This document shows, one piece after another, positions 53,231 through 63,553 of a stretch of 64,000 bases of DNA. The notes under the pieces are model-generated. The model was not told the origin of the DNA, ran no database searches, and saw only the letters and a program-made list of their open reading frames with translations. Numbering within the stretch: position 1 is the stretch's first letter; the number at the start of each line of letters is the position of its first letter. The stretch spans positions 1 through 64,000 of the forward strand of contig NZ_JAIXTC010000015.1 of assembly GCF_027484365.1 (NCBI RefSeq). Direction: 5' to 3'. The translations under genes and the position numbers were made by a program. Source of the DNA: Brevundimonas sp. Its GTDB lineage: Bacteria > Pseudomonadota > Alphaproteobacteria > Caulobacterales > Caulobacteraceae.

Positions 53231-54081
53231 CGCTTCAGTCTTTCCGCATGGAAGGCGACATGGTCGGCGATAAAACTGGCCATGAAGAAATAGGAGTGGT
53301 CGTAGCCGGGCTGCATCCGCAGGGTGATCGCCTGGCCGGTCGCCTCTCCGGCCGCGATCAGCTGTTCGGGCTTGAGCTGTTCGATCAGGAAGGTATCGGC
53401 GTCACCCTGGTCGATCAGGATGTCATCGAAATGGCCGCGGGCCGCGCCGGCCTCGATCAGCAGGGCGGCGTCATGGTTCGCCCACCCGGTGCGGTCTTCG
53501 CCCAGATAGGCGGTGAAGGCCTTCTCGCCCCAGGCGCAGCGCGTCGGCGAGGCGATCGGCGCGAAGGCCGAGACCGATCGGAACAGCGCCGGGTGACGCA
53601 GGGCCAGGGTCAGGGCCCCGTGCCCGCCCATCGAATGGCCGCTGATCGAACGGGTCCTGGTCGTCGGGAATTCCGCATCGATCAGCGCGATCAGTTCGTC
53701 GACGACATAGGTCTCCATGCGGAAATGCGGCACCCACGGCGCCTGTGTCGCATCGACGTAGAAGCCCGCGCCCTGGCCCAGATCATAGGCCGGGTCGTCG
53801 GCGACCGCCTCGCCCTTCAGATCGGGGCCGCGCGGCGAGGTGTCGGGCGCGACGATGATCACGCCGTGCTCCGCCGCCGCCCCGTAGGCCCCGGCCTTGG
53901 TGGTGAAATTGTCCTCGGTGCAGGTCAGGCCAGACAGCCAGATCAGCACCGGGAACGGACCCTCGCCCGGCGGGACGTAGACCGACAGGGTCATAGGCGT
54001 GCCGGTCGAGACGCTGTCGTGCTTCAGATAGCGCAGGGTGCCGCCGTGGACGGCATGGGTCTTGGTGGTGTGCAGGGTCAC
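53227..54081 (-). CDS. fghA: S-formylglutathione hydrolase
   Basis: The 284-residue esterase splits S-formylglutathione into formate and glutathione, the second step of glutathione-dependent formaldehyde detoxification. It has LSGLTCTEDNFTTKAG, the nucleophile Ser in ISGHSMGGHGALTLAL, Asp in IDQGDADTFL and His in PGYDHSYFFMASFI. The start is GTG 54081, overlapping the PIN toxin stop. The dehydrogenase for step one lies upstream, separated by a VOC gene and a toxin-antitoxin pair. Confidence 0.95.
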   Translation of the reverse strand: MTLHTTKTHAVHGGTLRYLKHDSVSTGTPMTLSVYVPPGEGPFPVLIWLSGLTCTEDNFTTKAGAYGAAAEHGVIIVAPDTSPRGPDLKGEAVADDPAYDLGQGAGFYVDATQAPWVPHFRMETYVVDELIALIDAEFPTTRTRSISGHSMGGHGALTLALRHPALFRSVSAFAPIASPTRCAWGEKAFTAYLGEDRTGWANHDAALLIEAGAARGHFDDILIDQGDADTFLIEQLKPEQLIAAGEATGQAITLRMQPGYDHSYFFMASFIADHVAFHAERLKR

Positions 54082-54500
54082 GAAGCGCCTTCCGGGAGGT
54101 TCAGCAGTTGAACATCGATGCCCTCGATCTGGAGCAGTTTCCGCGCCAGCTTGCCGTCTGCGGTGATGAGGGGCATGGCGCGCCGGCGCGCCAGCACGGC
54201 GTAGAGACAATCGGTCATCGAGTGGTTGAGATCACAGGCCATGGCGAAGGCCTCGGCCAGCAGATCGCCATGGTCGATTGCATCGACCAATGACGCGAGG
54301 ACAGCCAGATTGTCCCGCGCGGCCGAAGGCTCCAGGTCGCCGCGCACCACATAGCGACGAAACGTGTTGGCGGCCTCGACCAGCATCAGGTCCGGCGCGA
54401 CGACCACACCATAGGCCCGCCGCGCATCGATCGCGGCTTCAGTCAGCGGATCGTCGATGAACCATTTGACGACCACACTGGCGTCGAAGACGGCGCTCAC
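54078..54500 (-). CDS. vapC: PIN-domain toxin (VapC-type)
   Basis: The 140-residue PIN ribonuclease shows Asp in VFDASVVVKWFIDDP, Glu in LMLVEAANTFRRY, Asp in SMTDCLYAVLARR and the final ITADGKLA. It starts at GTG 54500 overlapping the antitoxin stop and ends overlapping the fghA start by 4 bp. Both junctions imply coupled translation inside the formaldehyde operon. The RNA target is unknown. Confidence 0.88.
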   Translation of the reverse strand: MSAVFDASVVVKWFIDDPLTEAAIDARRAYGVVVAPDLMLVEAANTFRRYVVRGDLEPSAARDNLAVLASLVDAIDHGDLLAEAFAMACDLNHSMTDCLYAVLARRRAMPLITADGKLARKLLQIEGIDVQLLNLPEGAS

Positions 54501-54724
54501 CGATCACGGTCTTCGCGGATCAGGGCCGTGGAATCGAGGGGTGATCCACGGGTCTGTTCGCGCGATCGGCGTGACACCGCCTCAAAGCGCGCTTCGAGTT
54601 CTGTGGCTTCACGCGCCGCCATGTCTCTGAACTTTTGTTCCAGAGACACCTTCTCCGCCTTCGCCATCACCTTGAGGCGAGCGACGAGGCTGTCATCGAG
54701 GTCGCGAACGAGAACCTGGGCCAT
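54497..54724 (-). CDS. FitA-like ribbon-helix-helix antitoxin
   Basis: The 75-residue protein begins MAQVLVRDLDDSLVARLKVMA, the usual opening of FitA/VapB-type Arc-like antitoxins. A basic-acidic tail follows that would fold on the PIN toxin. It is followed directly by the toxin gene (GTGA overlap). An upstream ATG at 54739 adds five residues and cannot be ruled out. The 39-nt gap to the VOC gene can hold its own promoter. Confidence 0.82.
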   Translation of the reverse strand: MAQVLVRDLDDSLVARLKVMAKAEKVSLEQKFRDMAAREATELEARFEAVSRRSREQTRGSPLDSTALIREDRDR

Positions 54725-54763
54725 AGCCGATGATAGCATGGGGCTAGCATCGGCTTCAACCCG

Positions 54764-55147
54764 TCAGCCCACGCGATGCAGGGCGCAGATCTTGTTGCCC
54801 GACGGATCGCGCAGATAGGCCAGGTTCAGGGTGCCGAACGCGCCGACGCGCTCACCGGGCGGGTCCTCGATCGACGTGCCGCCCGCGGCGACCCCGGCGT
54901 CGTGGAAGGCCTTCACCGCGTCCGCGTCCCGGGCGGCGAAGCCGATGGTGCCGCCGTTGGCATGACAGGCGGGCTCGCCGTCGATCGGCTTGCCGATGGC
55001 GAAGGCGCCCCGTTCCGTGCGCCACCAGTAGCGACCCTTCGGATCCGGTCCGCTCGACGCCGGAATGCCGAGCGCGCCGAGCGCCGCATCATAGAATTTC
55101 CGCGACGCCTCGATGTCGTTCGCGCCGACGGTCATGTGGGTGAACAT
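54764..55147 (-). CDS. VOC family protein (glyoxalase-like)
   Basis: The 127-residue vicinal-oxygen-chelate protein shows MFTHMTVGANDIEASRKFYDAALGAL and the C-terminal LNLAYLRDPSGNKICALHR, which carries the second metal-side Glu/His region. It lies between the formaldehyde dehydrogenase gene (59-nt gap) and the antitoxin gene. A role in glutathione-adduct chemistry is suggested by context but not shown. Confidence 0.88.
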   Translation of the reverse strand: MFTHMTVGANDIEASRKFYDAALGALGIPASSGPDPKGRYWWRTERGAFAIGKPIDGEPACHANGGTIGFAARDADAVKAFHDAGVAAGGTSIEDPPGERVGAFGTLNLAYLRDPSGNKICALHRVG

Positions 55148-55206
55148 GGAGTCCCTCTCTCAGCTACGGACAGTTTTTTTAAACAACTATCTTGCCGAAG
55201 CAAGCG

Positions 55207-56313
<1,107 letters not shown>

Positions 56314-56414
56314 GTGGAATCTCCAAGTGAGTCACGGGGTTTTAGGCCGTTCCGCTGGTGGTATGGAACCGTCAGGCTCTCAAAAATGCATGGAGGGCGT
56401 CGGAGCACTCGTTC

Positions 56415-56795
56415 ATGAACAACGAAGAAATTGCCTTGGCGCGGAACGACGAAGAGCACCCCATTCCTCCGGCGTTGCGCGACACGTTCAGGCTTGTTGT
56501 CGAAGCCTTTGCTGCTGGCGATTTCACGCTTCGGGAACGCCCTGTCAAAGGCGTCGCGAATGTCGACCCAGGCACAGCAAAGTTCATCGAGCAAACCTTG
56601 GCGACCTGTGGTGACGCTCTGATGCCGCTCAACGAAGCGGTCTGGGAACGCTCATGCTATCGTTGGATGGACGGCTATTGGTCGATGCTTGTGGACCTTT
56701 CGACCCGTCGTCAGATTGTCAGCGACATGACGCTTCACGCGGATATGCAGGAGGCAACGCGCATCATGCATATCCGATCCGTCCACATACCATGA
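56415..56795 (+). CDS. DUF7668-like protein
   Basis: The 126-residue protein shows [69 protein letters not shown] and a final RSVHIP. This fits the DUF7668 pattern, an uncharacterised family. ATG 56415 is preferred over GTG 56358 as it keeps the domain and has GGAG upstream. The ATGA overlap with the sirtuin gene indicates coupling. Confidence 0.75.
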   Translation: MNNEEIALARNDEEHPIPPALRDTFRLVVEAFAAGDFTLRERPVKGVANVDPGTAKFIEQTLATCGDALMPLNEAVWERSCYRWMDGYWSMLVDLSTRRQIVSDMTLHADMQEATRIMHIRSVHIP

Positions 56796-57502
56796 CCCAT
56801 CGCAACCTCGTCGTCCTGACCGGCGCCGGCGTCTCGGCCGAGAGCGGCGTGCCGACCTTCCGGGGCGCGGACGGCCTGTGGGAGGGACACCGGTTCGAGG
56901 ATGTGGCGACGCCCGAGGCCTTCGCGCGCGATCCGGAGCTGGTCCAGCGGTTCTACAATCTGCGTCGCGCCGCTCTCACGAACGTCCAGCCGAACGCCGC
57001 CCACCGCGCCCTGGCCGACCTCGCCGCACGGTGGGAGGGCGACTTCCTTCTGGTGACCCAGAATGTCGACGACCTGCACGACCGGGCCCTGGCGGAGGTG
57101 ATGCCGGGACTGGGGTTCGAGCTGATCCATATGCATGGCGAACTGCTCAAGGGACGCTGCACCCGGTCCGGCCTGGTCAGTGACTGGACCGGCGACATGG
57201 CCGTGGACGAGCCCTCGCCCGATCACCCGGAAGGGCGGATGCGGCCGCACATCGTCTGGTTCGGCGAGATGCCCCTGCACATGGACCGGATCGAACGGGC
57301 GCTGTCGGGTTGCGACCTGTTCGTCTCCATCGGCACCTCGGGCGCGGTCTATCCGGCGGCGGGGTTCGTGGATCTGGCGCGCAGGGCCGGGGCGCGGACG
57401 GTGGAGATCAACCTCGAGCCCAGCCTCGGGGCCGGGCTGTTCGGCGAGGGCGTCTATGGCCCGGCGACGGAGACGGTTCCGGAGTTCTTCGGGGGGCTCT
57501 GA
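56792..57502 (+). CDS. cobB: NAD-dependent protein deacylase (sirtuin, CobB-like)
   Basis: The 236-residue sirtuin removes acetyl or succinyl groups from lysines using NAD. It has [31 protein letters not shown] with the Tyr and Arg linked to desuccinylase activity in class III sirtuins, [24 protein letters not shown] (catalytic His), [11 protein letters not shown] and [14 protein letters not shown]. The four zinc Cys of other classes are incomplete, as in E. coli CobB. The gene overlaps DUF7668 upstream. Confidence 0.94.
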   Translation: MTHRNLVVLTGAGVSAESGVPTFRGADGLWEGHRFEDVATPEAFARDPELVQRFYNLRRAALTNVQPNAAHRALADLAARWEGDFLLVTQNVDDLHDRALAEVMPGLGFELIHMHGELLKGRCTRSGLVSDWTGDMAVDEPSPDHPEGRMRPHIVWFGEMPLHMDRIERALSGCDLFVSIGTSGAVYPAAGFVDLARRAGARTVEINLEPSLGAGLFGEGVYGPATETVPEFFGGL

Positions 57503-57510
57503 CCTTAACC

Positions 57511-57556
57511 TTCGTCATCCCCCCGTCTCTGCTGCGCTTCGCCGGAAGATGACGAA
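57511..57556. repeat. Short palindrome of the second repeat family
   Basis: TTCGTCATCC at the left and GGAAGATGACGAA at the right bound a 46-bp inverted structure lying 8 nt past the cobB stop, between convergent genes. It matches the ends of the element at 2634-2830. Confidence 0.65.
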
Positions 57557-57578
57557 CACAAGGAGAGCCTGGGCGCCG

Positions 57579-58352
57579 CTAACTCTTCTTCGCCTGCTCT
57601 TTCGCCAACCGCTCCAGCACCCGGCCCCGGCCCTTCGACAGCGCCGTGATCACGCCCCGGAAGGTGGCGACTTCCTGGGCGGTGAAGCCGCTGCGGCCCA
57701 GCATGACGCGCAGGTTCTGGCTCATGGAGCGGAACTTCTCCGGCGGATGGAAGAAGCCGGCGGCGTCGAGCTCGCGCTCCAGATGCTCGTACATGCCGAG
57801 CTGAAGTTCGCCGGACGCCGGTGCCTCGCCCTCGCGGAAGTTGGGCGGCGGGGCGTCGAGCACCAGGGTGCGCCACTCATAGGCGGTGATCGCCACGGCC
57901 TGGGCCAGGTTCAGGCTCTGGTGGCGGGGGTCGATGGGGATGGTGACGATGCCCTGGCACAGGGCGATGTCGGTGGTCTCCAGCCCGGCCCGCTCGCTGC
58001 CGAACAGCAGGCCGACGCCCAGACCGGAGGCGGCGTCATCGTACAGGACGCGGGAGGCCTCGCGCGGCGTCCGCACCGGCTGGCGGGTCTCGCGCGGGCG
58101 GGCGGTGGTGGCGAAGACGGTGGTCAGGTCGGCGACGGCGGCGGCTACGCTGTCGAACACCTGGACACCTTCCAGCACCCAGTCAGCCCCGGACGCCAGG
58201 GGCCAGGCCCGGTCCAGGGGCCAGCCGTCGCGCGGGCTGACCAGACGCAGTCTTTCGAGCCCGAAATTCGCCATCACCCGCGCCACCGCGCCGATGTTCT
58301 CGGCCATCTGGGACCGGTCGAGGATGATGACGGGAGGCGTGAGTTCACTCAC
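57579..58352 (-). CDS. tRNA/rRNA methyltransferase of the TrmJ/SpoU family
   Basis: The 257-residue SPOUT methyltransferase has RSQMAENIGAVARVMANFGLERLRLVSPRDGWP (read in parts), motif 2 GVGLLFGSERAGLETTDI, and motif 3 IPIDPRHQSLNLAQAVAITAYEW, typical of TrmJ (2'-O-methylation of tRNA position 32). The C-terminal helical region matches TrmJ. Its ATG overlaps the stop of the upstream small gene. TrmJ is the likely specificity but is not proven. Confidence 0.9.
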   Translation of the reverse strand: MSELTPPVIILDRSQMAENIGAVARVMANFGLERLRLVSPRDGWPLDRAWPLASGADWVLEGVQVFDSVAAAVADLTTVFATTARPRETRQPVRTPREASRVLYDDAASGLGVGLLFGSERAGLETTDIALCQGIVTIPIDPRHQSLNLAQAVAITAYEWRTLVLDAPPPNFREGEAPASGELQLGMYEHLERELDAAGFFHPPEKFRSMSQNLRVMLGRSGFTAQEVATFRGVITALSKGRGRVLERLAKEQAKKS

Positions 58353-58579
58353 AGCGGAGTCGGCCCCTTGCCTGTGACCGCTCTAACCGCATCCAGCCAA
58401 TCCGACATCATCGCGGGATCGGATGAGAATCCGTCCTGAAGCAATGGCAAACCACTCAGCAAGTTCGCCAGATCGTCGGAACTTCTCTCGCCGCGCTCCC
58501 AATAGGCTTCAAGAAAATTGACCATGCAGAGGTAGGCCTCACGGACCGAAAGCTCTGGCGTAGCAAGGGTGTCAGCCAT
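58349..58579 (-). CDS. 76-residue conserved hypothetical protein
   Basis: The product MADTLATPELSVREAYLCMV continues with NFLEAYWERGERSSDDLANLLSGLPLLQDG and DPAMMSDWLDAVRAV. This resembles small uncharacterised proteins of the Imm-like type annotated only as hypothetical. It overlaps the S1/P1 nuclease stop by 1 bp and the TrmJ start by 4 bp, so the three genes are one translation-coupled operon. Function unknown. Confidence 0.8.
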   Translation of the reverse strand: MADTLATPELSVREAYLCMVNFLEAYWERGERSSDDLANLLSGLPLLQDGFSSDPAMMSDWLDAVRAVTGKGPTPL

Positions 58580-59640
58580 CAGTCCTCGCCGATCATGGCC
58601 AGCCAGGGGTCGGCCGTGCCGGCCTCGACCTCGGCCACCTTGACGGCTGGCCAGCCGATCGACTGGGTTCCGGCGTCGCGCCAGGCCAGGGTGATCAGGT
58701 CGCGGAGCTCGGCCGCGCCCGCCGCGATCCGGGCCGTGGCGAACTCGGCGCCCGGCGTCAGCGCGGCACCCTCCGCATCCGCAGCGAAGGTGCCGGTCTT
58801 CTCCAGTCGATAGAAGGGAATGACCTGGGCCAGGGTCGCGTTCAGATAGGTCGCCGTCCGGGCGCGCAGGTCGAAGCCGTCCAGGTTCGGGGCCGGCATG
58901 ACCGCCTCGACCGCATCCAGACGCAGGGTGCGACGGATGAAGGCACCCTCGAACGCGCCGTGGGTGCTGCGCGCGTTGGTGAAGCCTTCCGGGTTCGGAT
59001 AGTCGCCCCAGCCGTTGTAGTGGATCGACATATGGTGAGGCTGGGAGCCGTCGCCGACGTAGTGGGACAGATAGCCGATGTCGCGCAGGATCAGGGCCTC
59101 GCGGCGCAGACGGTCCTCGCGGTACCAGGCGCGCTTGCCGGGATCGAGCTCGCGGGCCTCGGCCGCGTTCAGCACCCGCCATGTAGCGAAGTCGCGGGCC
59201 AGCTGCTGGTAGCCGTCCATGATGGCGTAGGGCAGGTAGCCGGCGTCATTGACCTCGATGCCCGCCGCCAGAAGCAGGGCGTCGTATTCGCTCTTCAGCT
59301 GCGGCAGTTCGGACAGGGTCGGGCCCGAGGCGTTCATGACATGGCCGTTGTCGTCCAGGTCGACGAAGTGGGCCGTGTCGCGCTCGCGGTCGTGCGGCTG
59401 GCCGGCGCCCTTGGTGCGGTCTGGCTCGCGCGAGAGTTCGCCGATCTCGGCCACGGCGCCCGGCTCGCGCAGGAAGGCCGGCAGCTCGTCGGACAGGCCG
59501 CGCATGGCGGCGACGCCGATGATGCGGTGGCCGGTCGCGCCCCAGGCATCGACACGGGTGGCGGTGGCCAGGCCGCCGGCTCCGACGATCAGGGCGGCGA
59601 CGGCGACGAGCGCCAGACGTTTGGGGGAAGGGCGCTTCAT
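58579..59640 (-). CDS. S1/P1-family nuclease (phospholipase C/P1 fold), secreted
   Basis: The 353-residue protein has a signal peptide (PKRLALVAVAALIVGAGGLATA, cut before DAWGATGH). The mature N-terminal Trp and the GHRIIG His are typical of P1 nuclease trinuclear-zinc sites. Also visible are HFVDLDDNG and YLSHYVGDGSQPHHMSIH, which supply Asp/His ligands. Such enzymes cut single-stranded DNA/RNA and release 5'-nucleotides in the periplasm. Its presence in an operon with TrmJ is unexpected. Confidence 0.9.
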   Translation of the reverse strand: MKRPSPKRLALVAVAALIVGAGGLATATRVDAWGATGHRIIGVAAMRGLSDELPAFLREPGAVAEIGELSREPDRTKGAGQPHDRERDTAHFVDLDDNGHVMNASGPTLSELPQLKSEYDALLLAAGIEVNDAGYLPYAIMDGYQQLARDFATWRVLNAAEARELDPGKRAWYREDRLRREALILRDIGYLSHYVGDGSQPHHMSIHYNGWGDYPNPEGFTNARSTHGAFEGAFIRRTLRLDAVEAVMPAPNLDGFDLRARTATYLNATLAQVIPFYRLEKTGTFAADAEGAALTPGAEFATARIAAGAAELRDLITLAWRDAGTQSIGWPAVKVAEVEAGTADPWLAMIGED

Positions 59641-59775
59641 GGCGGAGCTCCGGCTGAGGTCCGCACCGCCTAGATCGGGGCGGGCGCCGCGTCCAGCGAC
59701 AACTGCCCCACATCCGGCTTGACCGTTTCGGGGTCGGACCCCTACGCCTGTGGTCCTGTTCTGTCGGAGCCCGCC

Positions 59776-61128
59776 ATGAAGCGCCTGTCCCTCGCCGCCG
59801 TCTCCCTGATCGCCCTGCTCGCCGCGCCTGCAGTCGCGCAGCAGGCGCCGGTCATCGAGCAGAACTCCGTCGCCGCACACATCGGCTTCCTGGCCGGCGA
59901 AGAGCTGCAGGGGCGGGGCAGCGCCACGCGCGACGAAGCCATCGCCGCCGCCTATGTCACCGCCCAGTTCCGCCTCGCCGGCCTGACGCCCGTTCCCGGG
60001 ATGACCGGCTACGTCCAGCGCGCCCCGGTGGTGAAGACCACGCCGTCAGGCGCCGCGACCGTGACCCTCGGCGCGACCACCCTGACCCAGGGCGCCGATT
60101 TCGCCATCCTGACGGGCGGGCTCAACGCGGCGTCTGGCGCCGTGACGGTGGCGACCGATCCGGCCGCCCTGCCGTCGGGCAGCGAGACCCTGATGATCGC
60201 GCCCGCCGAGGGCCCCGGCGTACGCGCCGTGTTCGGCGCCGCCATGCGCAGCGGCGCGAAACTGATCCTGTTGCGCCGGACGGAAGCCCTGGCTGCAGCC
60301 ACCGGCGACAACGGCTCGCGCGACCCGGTCATCCGCCTGGCCGACGCCACGCCGCGCGTCGGACCGGTCGTCCTGGTCGTCGCGCCCGAGGCTTACGACC
60401 GTCTGGCGGCCGCCGGGGGTACCGCGGCCTTCGATCCCGGTCAGTCCGAGGTGGAACAGGGCTTCACCTCCAACGCCATTGGCTGGCTGCAGGGGACAGA
60501 TCCCTCGGCCGGCGTCCTGATGATCTCGGCCCACCTCGACCATATCGGAGTCCGTTCGGACGGGGTGGTCATGCCCGGCGCCAATGACGACGCCTCGGGC
60601 ACGGTGGCGGTGATCGAACTGGCCAATGCCCTCGCGGCCTCCGGGCCGCACGAACGCAGCATCCTGTTCGTCGCCTATGGATCGGAGGAAGCCGGCCTGC
60701 TGGGTTCGCGCTATTTCGTCGCCAACCCGCCGATCCCCCTGACCGACATCGCCGCCAACCTCGAGATCGAGATGATCGGCGACCAGGATCCGCAGCTTCC
60801 GGCCGGGGTGATGATGATGACCGGCTTCGAGCGTTCGAACTTCGGCGCGGCCCTGAAGGAGCGCGGCGCCCTGATCGGTCCGGACCCCTATCCGGAACAG
60901 AATTTCTTCCAGCGTTCCGACAACTACGCCCTCGCGCTCCAGGGCATCGTCGCCCACACCATCTCCGGCTGGGCCACCATCCCGACCTATCACACGCCCG
61001 AGGACACGATCGAGAACCTCGACATCCCCTTCATGACCAACGCCATCCAGTCCCTGGTCCAGCCTTTGAAGGCCATGGCCGACGGCGACTTCACGCCGGA
61101 GTGGGCCGAGGGCGGACGTCCGCAGTAG
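59776..61128 (+). CDS. M28 family zinc peptidase, secreted
   Basis: The 450-residue aminopeptidase-like protein has a signal peptide (MKRLSLAAVSLIALLAAPAVA). A PA-like inserted domain (about 90-230) precedes the M28 core: ISAHLDHIGV (His, Asp), GANDDASGTVAVIELA (Asp), YGSEEAGLLGSRYFV (Glu), MIGDQDP (Asp) and YHTPEDTIENL (His). All five metal ligands are recognisable. It is periplasmic or membrane-associated and divergent from the nuclease operon. Confidence 0.93.
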   Translation: MKRLSLAAVSLIALLAAPAVAQQAPVIEQNSVAAHIGFLAGEELQGRGSATRDEAIAAAYVTAQFRLAGLTPVPGMTGYVQRAPVVKTTPSGAATVTLGATTLTQGADFAILTGGLNAASGAVTVATDPAALPSGSETLMIAPAEGPGVRAVFGAAMRSGAKLILLRRTEALAAATGDNGSRDPVIRLADATPRVGPVVLVVAPEAYDRLAAAGGTAAFDPGQSEVEQGFTSNAIGWLQGTDPSAGVLMISAHLDHIGVRSDGVVMPGANDDASGTVAVIELANALAASGPHERSILFVAYGSEEAGLLGSRYFVANPPIPLTDIAANLEIEMIGDQDPQLPAGVMMMTGFERSNFGAALKERGALIGPDPYPEQNFFQRSDNYALALQGIVAHTISGWATIPTYHTPEDTIENLDIPFMTNAIQSLVQPLKAMADGDFTPEWAEGGRPQ

Positions 61129-61141
61129 CGACCGGCTTCTC

Positions 61142-61819
61142 TCAGATCAGGCTGACCGCCTGGTTCACCGCCAGGGCGACCAGCACGGTGTTGAACAGAA
61201 AGGCCGTGACGCTGTGGATCGTCGACAGCCGCCGGATGCCGCGGTCGGCGATCTGCACGTCGGCGGTCTGGGAAGCCACGCCGATGATCAGGGCGAAATG
61301 CAGGAAGTCCCAGTAGTCGGGCTGATCCTCGCCGGGGAACAGCAGGCCGCCGCGATCGCCCCCGGCTTCGGGCGCATAGAAGCGATGGGCGTAGTGCAGG
61401 CCGAACAGGACGTGGACGAACAGCCACGAGGCCGCGACGGTGCCGAGGGTCAGCAGGGCCTCGACGCCCTTGCCGATCGCGGTGGATCCCGAGGCGGCTT
61501 CCGAGATCACGACCGCCACGCTGGCGGCCGCAGCCAGAAGGCTCAACGGCAGGACGGCGACGCCGGCCTCGTCGAGTTCCGCCGCCCGGGCCCGGATGGC
61601 GTCGACCGACCGGGTCCGGGCCAGCTTCAGGAAGGTCAGGATCAGGAACAGGGCGACGCCCGCATCCCAGCCCGCCGCCAGCCGGACGGTCCAGCGCCAT
61701 TCGGCCGGGGCGGCGAGGGCGATGACGACCGCAGCGGCCAGACCCGTCAGCAGCACGCCGTGCAGTCTTACCAGGCGGAGCGGCGGTTTTGCCTTGGGCG
61801 GGGCGGGCGGTTGGGCCAT
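61142..61819 (-). CDS. DUF1345 family membrane protein
   Basis: The 225-residue protein has about five transmembrane helices and the DUF1345 signature: TRSVDAIRARAAELDEAG, VLFGLHYAHRFYAPEAGGDRGGLLFPGEDQPDYWDFLHFALIIG (read in parts) and RGIRRLSTIHSVTAFLFNTVLVALAVN. Function unknown. Its ATG overlaps the esterase stop by 1 bp. Confidence 0.93.
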   Translation of the reverse strand: MAQPPAPPKAKPPLRLVRLHGVLLTGLAAAVVIALAAPAEWRWTVRLAAGWDAGVALFLILTFLKLARTRSVDAIRARAAELDEAGVAVLPLSLLAAAASVAVVISEAASGSTAIGKGVEALLTLGTVAASWLFVHVLFGLHYAHRFYAPEAGGDRGGLLFPGEDQPDYWDFLHFALIIGVASQTADVQIADRGIRRLSTIHSVTAFLFNTVLVALAVNQAVSLI

Positions 61820-63396
61820 CAGGTTCCGGGCTGGATATAGGGGATGGCGGCGAACAGGCGGCGTTCGGCGCCGCGCGGATCGTCCTCCATTCGGGCCGGC
61901 TCGTCCATGATCATCGTCTGGCGCCGCGTGAGGTCATAGGGCGTCCAGGTCGGCAGGCCGGCGTGGTTCGGATCGCCGTCGCGGGCCAGGGCGACGAAGG
62001 CCCGCGAGAGGCGGTCAGCCATGGGCTGGGCTTCAGGGCCCTGGGCGCGGCTGCCGGTCGCCATGACGGTGTCGAGGGCCAGGGGGATGTCGTCGGTGTG
62101 CATGGCCCCGCGACGGCCGCCGTCGATCGGGGAGGTCCAGTCGAGCTGATAGACCCAGGCCGGGCTTCCGGCTGCGGCGCGGGCCTCGGCCTCGATCACC
62201 GCGCCGCGCCAGCTGCGGGCGGCCGTGGTGGCGGCGAAGAAGACGTCGGACGGGGAGTAGTCCGGATACATCCGCCGATAGGCGGCGATGACGGGTTCGG
62301 GCGCGACATCGATGCGGAATTCGCGGTTGGTCATCTTCCCGGGCAGGTCGTCCCAGGTCAGGGCGAAATTGGCCGGATCGTTGCCGAGGAAGGCGCGGGT
62401 CTCGTCGTGGGTGTTGCCGATGATCATCGGGATATGCGCCGACTGCGACGGGGCGTCGGGATAGAAGGGGTGGCGCATCAGGCTGCGGTTATCGAGCACC
62501 GGGCCCCAGTAGAGACCGCCGAAGCCGAGCACCGGGTCGGTCGCCTCTGAGGCCTTCAGCAGGGTCTCGACCGGCAGGGTCGCGGCCTCGGCCGCCCGCT
62601 CCTTCGGCAGGCCCAGGGCATCGAGCCAGGCCTCGGCCCGGCGGGTCGCGTTCCAGGGGCCGGAGGCGGTGACCTGCTGGCCGCTCATCGTGGCGGCGCG
62701 ATGGAACAGGCCGGCGGCGGCCGGCGTCGCCATCATCGTCGCGATCTTGGCCCCGCCGCCGGACTGGCCGAAGACCATGATGCGGGAGGGATCGCCGCCG
62801 AAGGCTTCGATGTTGTCGCGCACCCATTCCAGGGCGAGGTGCAGGTCGAGTTGTCCGGCGTTGCCGCTGTCGAGGAAGGGTGCGCCGGCGATGCGGGCCA
62901 GGTAGGCATAGCCGAACAGGTTCAGCCGGTGGTTCACGGTCACCACGACCACGTCGTTGCGCCTCGCCAGCCTGGTCCCGTCATAGAGCGGGCTGGAGCC
63001 GGAGCCGTTCGAATAGGCGCCGCCGTGGATATAGACCATGACCGGCCGCCGCCCCCGATCGAGGCCGGGCGACCAGACATTGAGGAACAGGCAGTCCTCG
63101 GACTGGTTGGCTTCAGCCCCGCCCTGCGGGCTGGCCGGACCATAGGCGAAGGCGTCGGCGGGGGCGGTCCATGAGCTCGGACGGACGGGCTGCTGGAAGC
63201 GGCGCGGTCCGGTGTCGGCGCCGTAGCGCAGCCCCCGGAACACGGCGACGCCGCCGTCGGTCTGTCCGCGCACCGGGCCGTTGGTGGTGGCGACGACGGG
63301 ATGGTCGCCGTGCGCCCATGCGAAGGACGGGACGGTCGTCAGGGCGAGGCCGCCGGCCAGCAGGTTGCGACGGTTCAGCAGAAGTCCGGAATCCAA
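61819..63396 (-). CDS. Type B carboxylesterase, exported
   Basis: The 525-residue alpha/beta hydrolase has a Tat-like signal (NRRNLLAGGLALTTV, cut near WAHG). It shows FRGLRYGADTGPRRFQQP, SEDCLFLNVWSP, the oxyanion segment VYIHGGAYSNGSG, the nucleophile Ser in VFGQSGGGAKIATMM and the acid in IIGNTHDETRAFLG. The His is probably in GAMHTDDIPLAL. It hydrolyses unknown esters. The start is TTG 63396; no better in-frame ATG is present. Confidence 0.92.
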   Translation of the reverse strand: MDSGLLLNRRNLLAGGLALTTVPSFAWAHGDHPVVATTNGPVRGQTDGGVAVFRGLRYGADTGPRRFQQPVRPSSWTAPADAFAYGPASPQGGAEANQSEDCLFLNVWSPGLDRGRRPVMVYIHGGAYSNGSGSSPLYDGTRLARRNDVVVVTVNHRLNLFGYAYLARIAGAPFLDSGNAGQLDLHLALEWVRDNIEAFGGDPSRIMVFGQSGGGAKIATMMATPAAAGLFHRAATMSGQQVTASGPWNATRRAEAWLDALGLPKERAAEAATLPVETLLKASEATDPVLGFGGLYWGPVLDNRSLMRHPFYPDAPSQSAHIPMIIGNTHDETRAFLGNDPANFALTWDDLPGKMTNREFRIDVAPEPVIAAYRRMYPDYSPSDVFFAATTAARSWRGAVIEAEARAAAGSPAWVYQLDWTSPIDGGRRGAMHTDDIPLALDTVMATGSRAQGPEAQPMADRLSRAFVALARDGDPNHAGLPTWTPYDLTRRQTMIMDEPARMEDDPRGAERRLFAAIPYIQPGT

Positions 63397-63553
63397 GGCG
63401 CGTTCCCCATTTTTCGCCAGACTAGGCCCGAGGCTGCGTCGCTGTCACCGGTGTCATCCGCATCGGCCCTTGCAGCCCCGCTGGCGGTCGGCTCTAGTGC
63501 GATCACGCATTGTTACAGGCCGCCTCCCCAGCCGGTCTGCGCAGGAGATCCGC

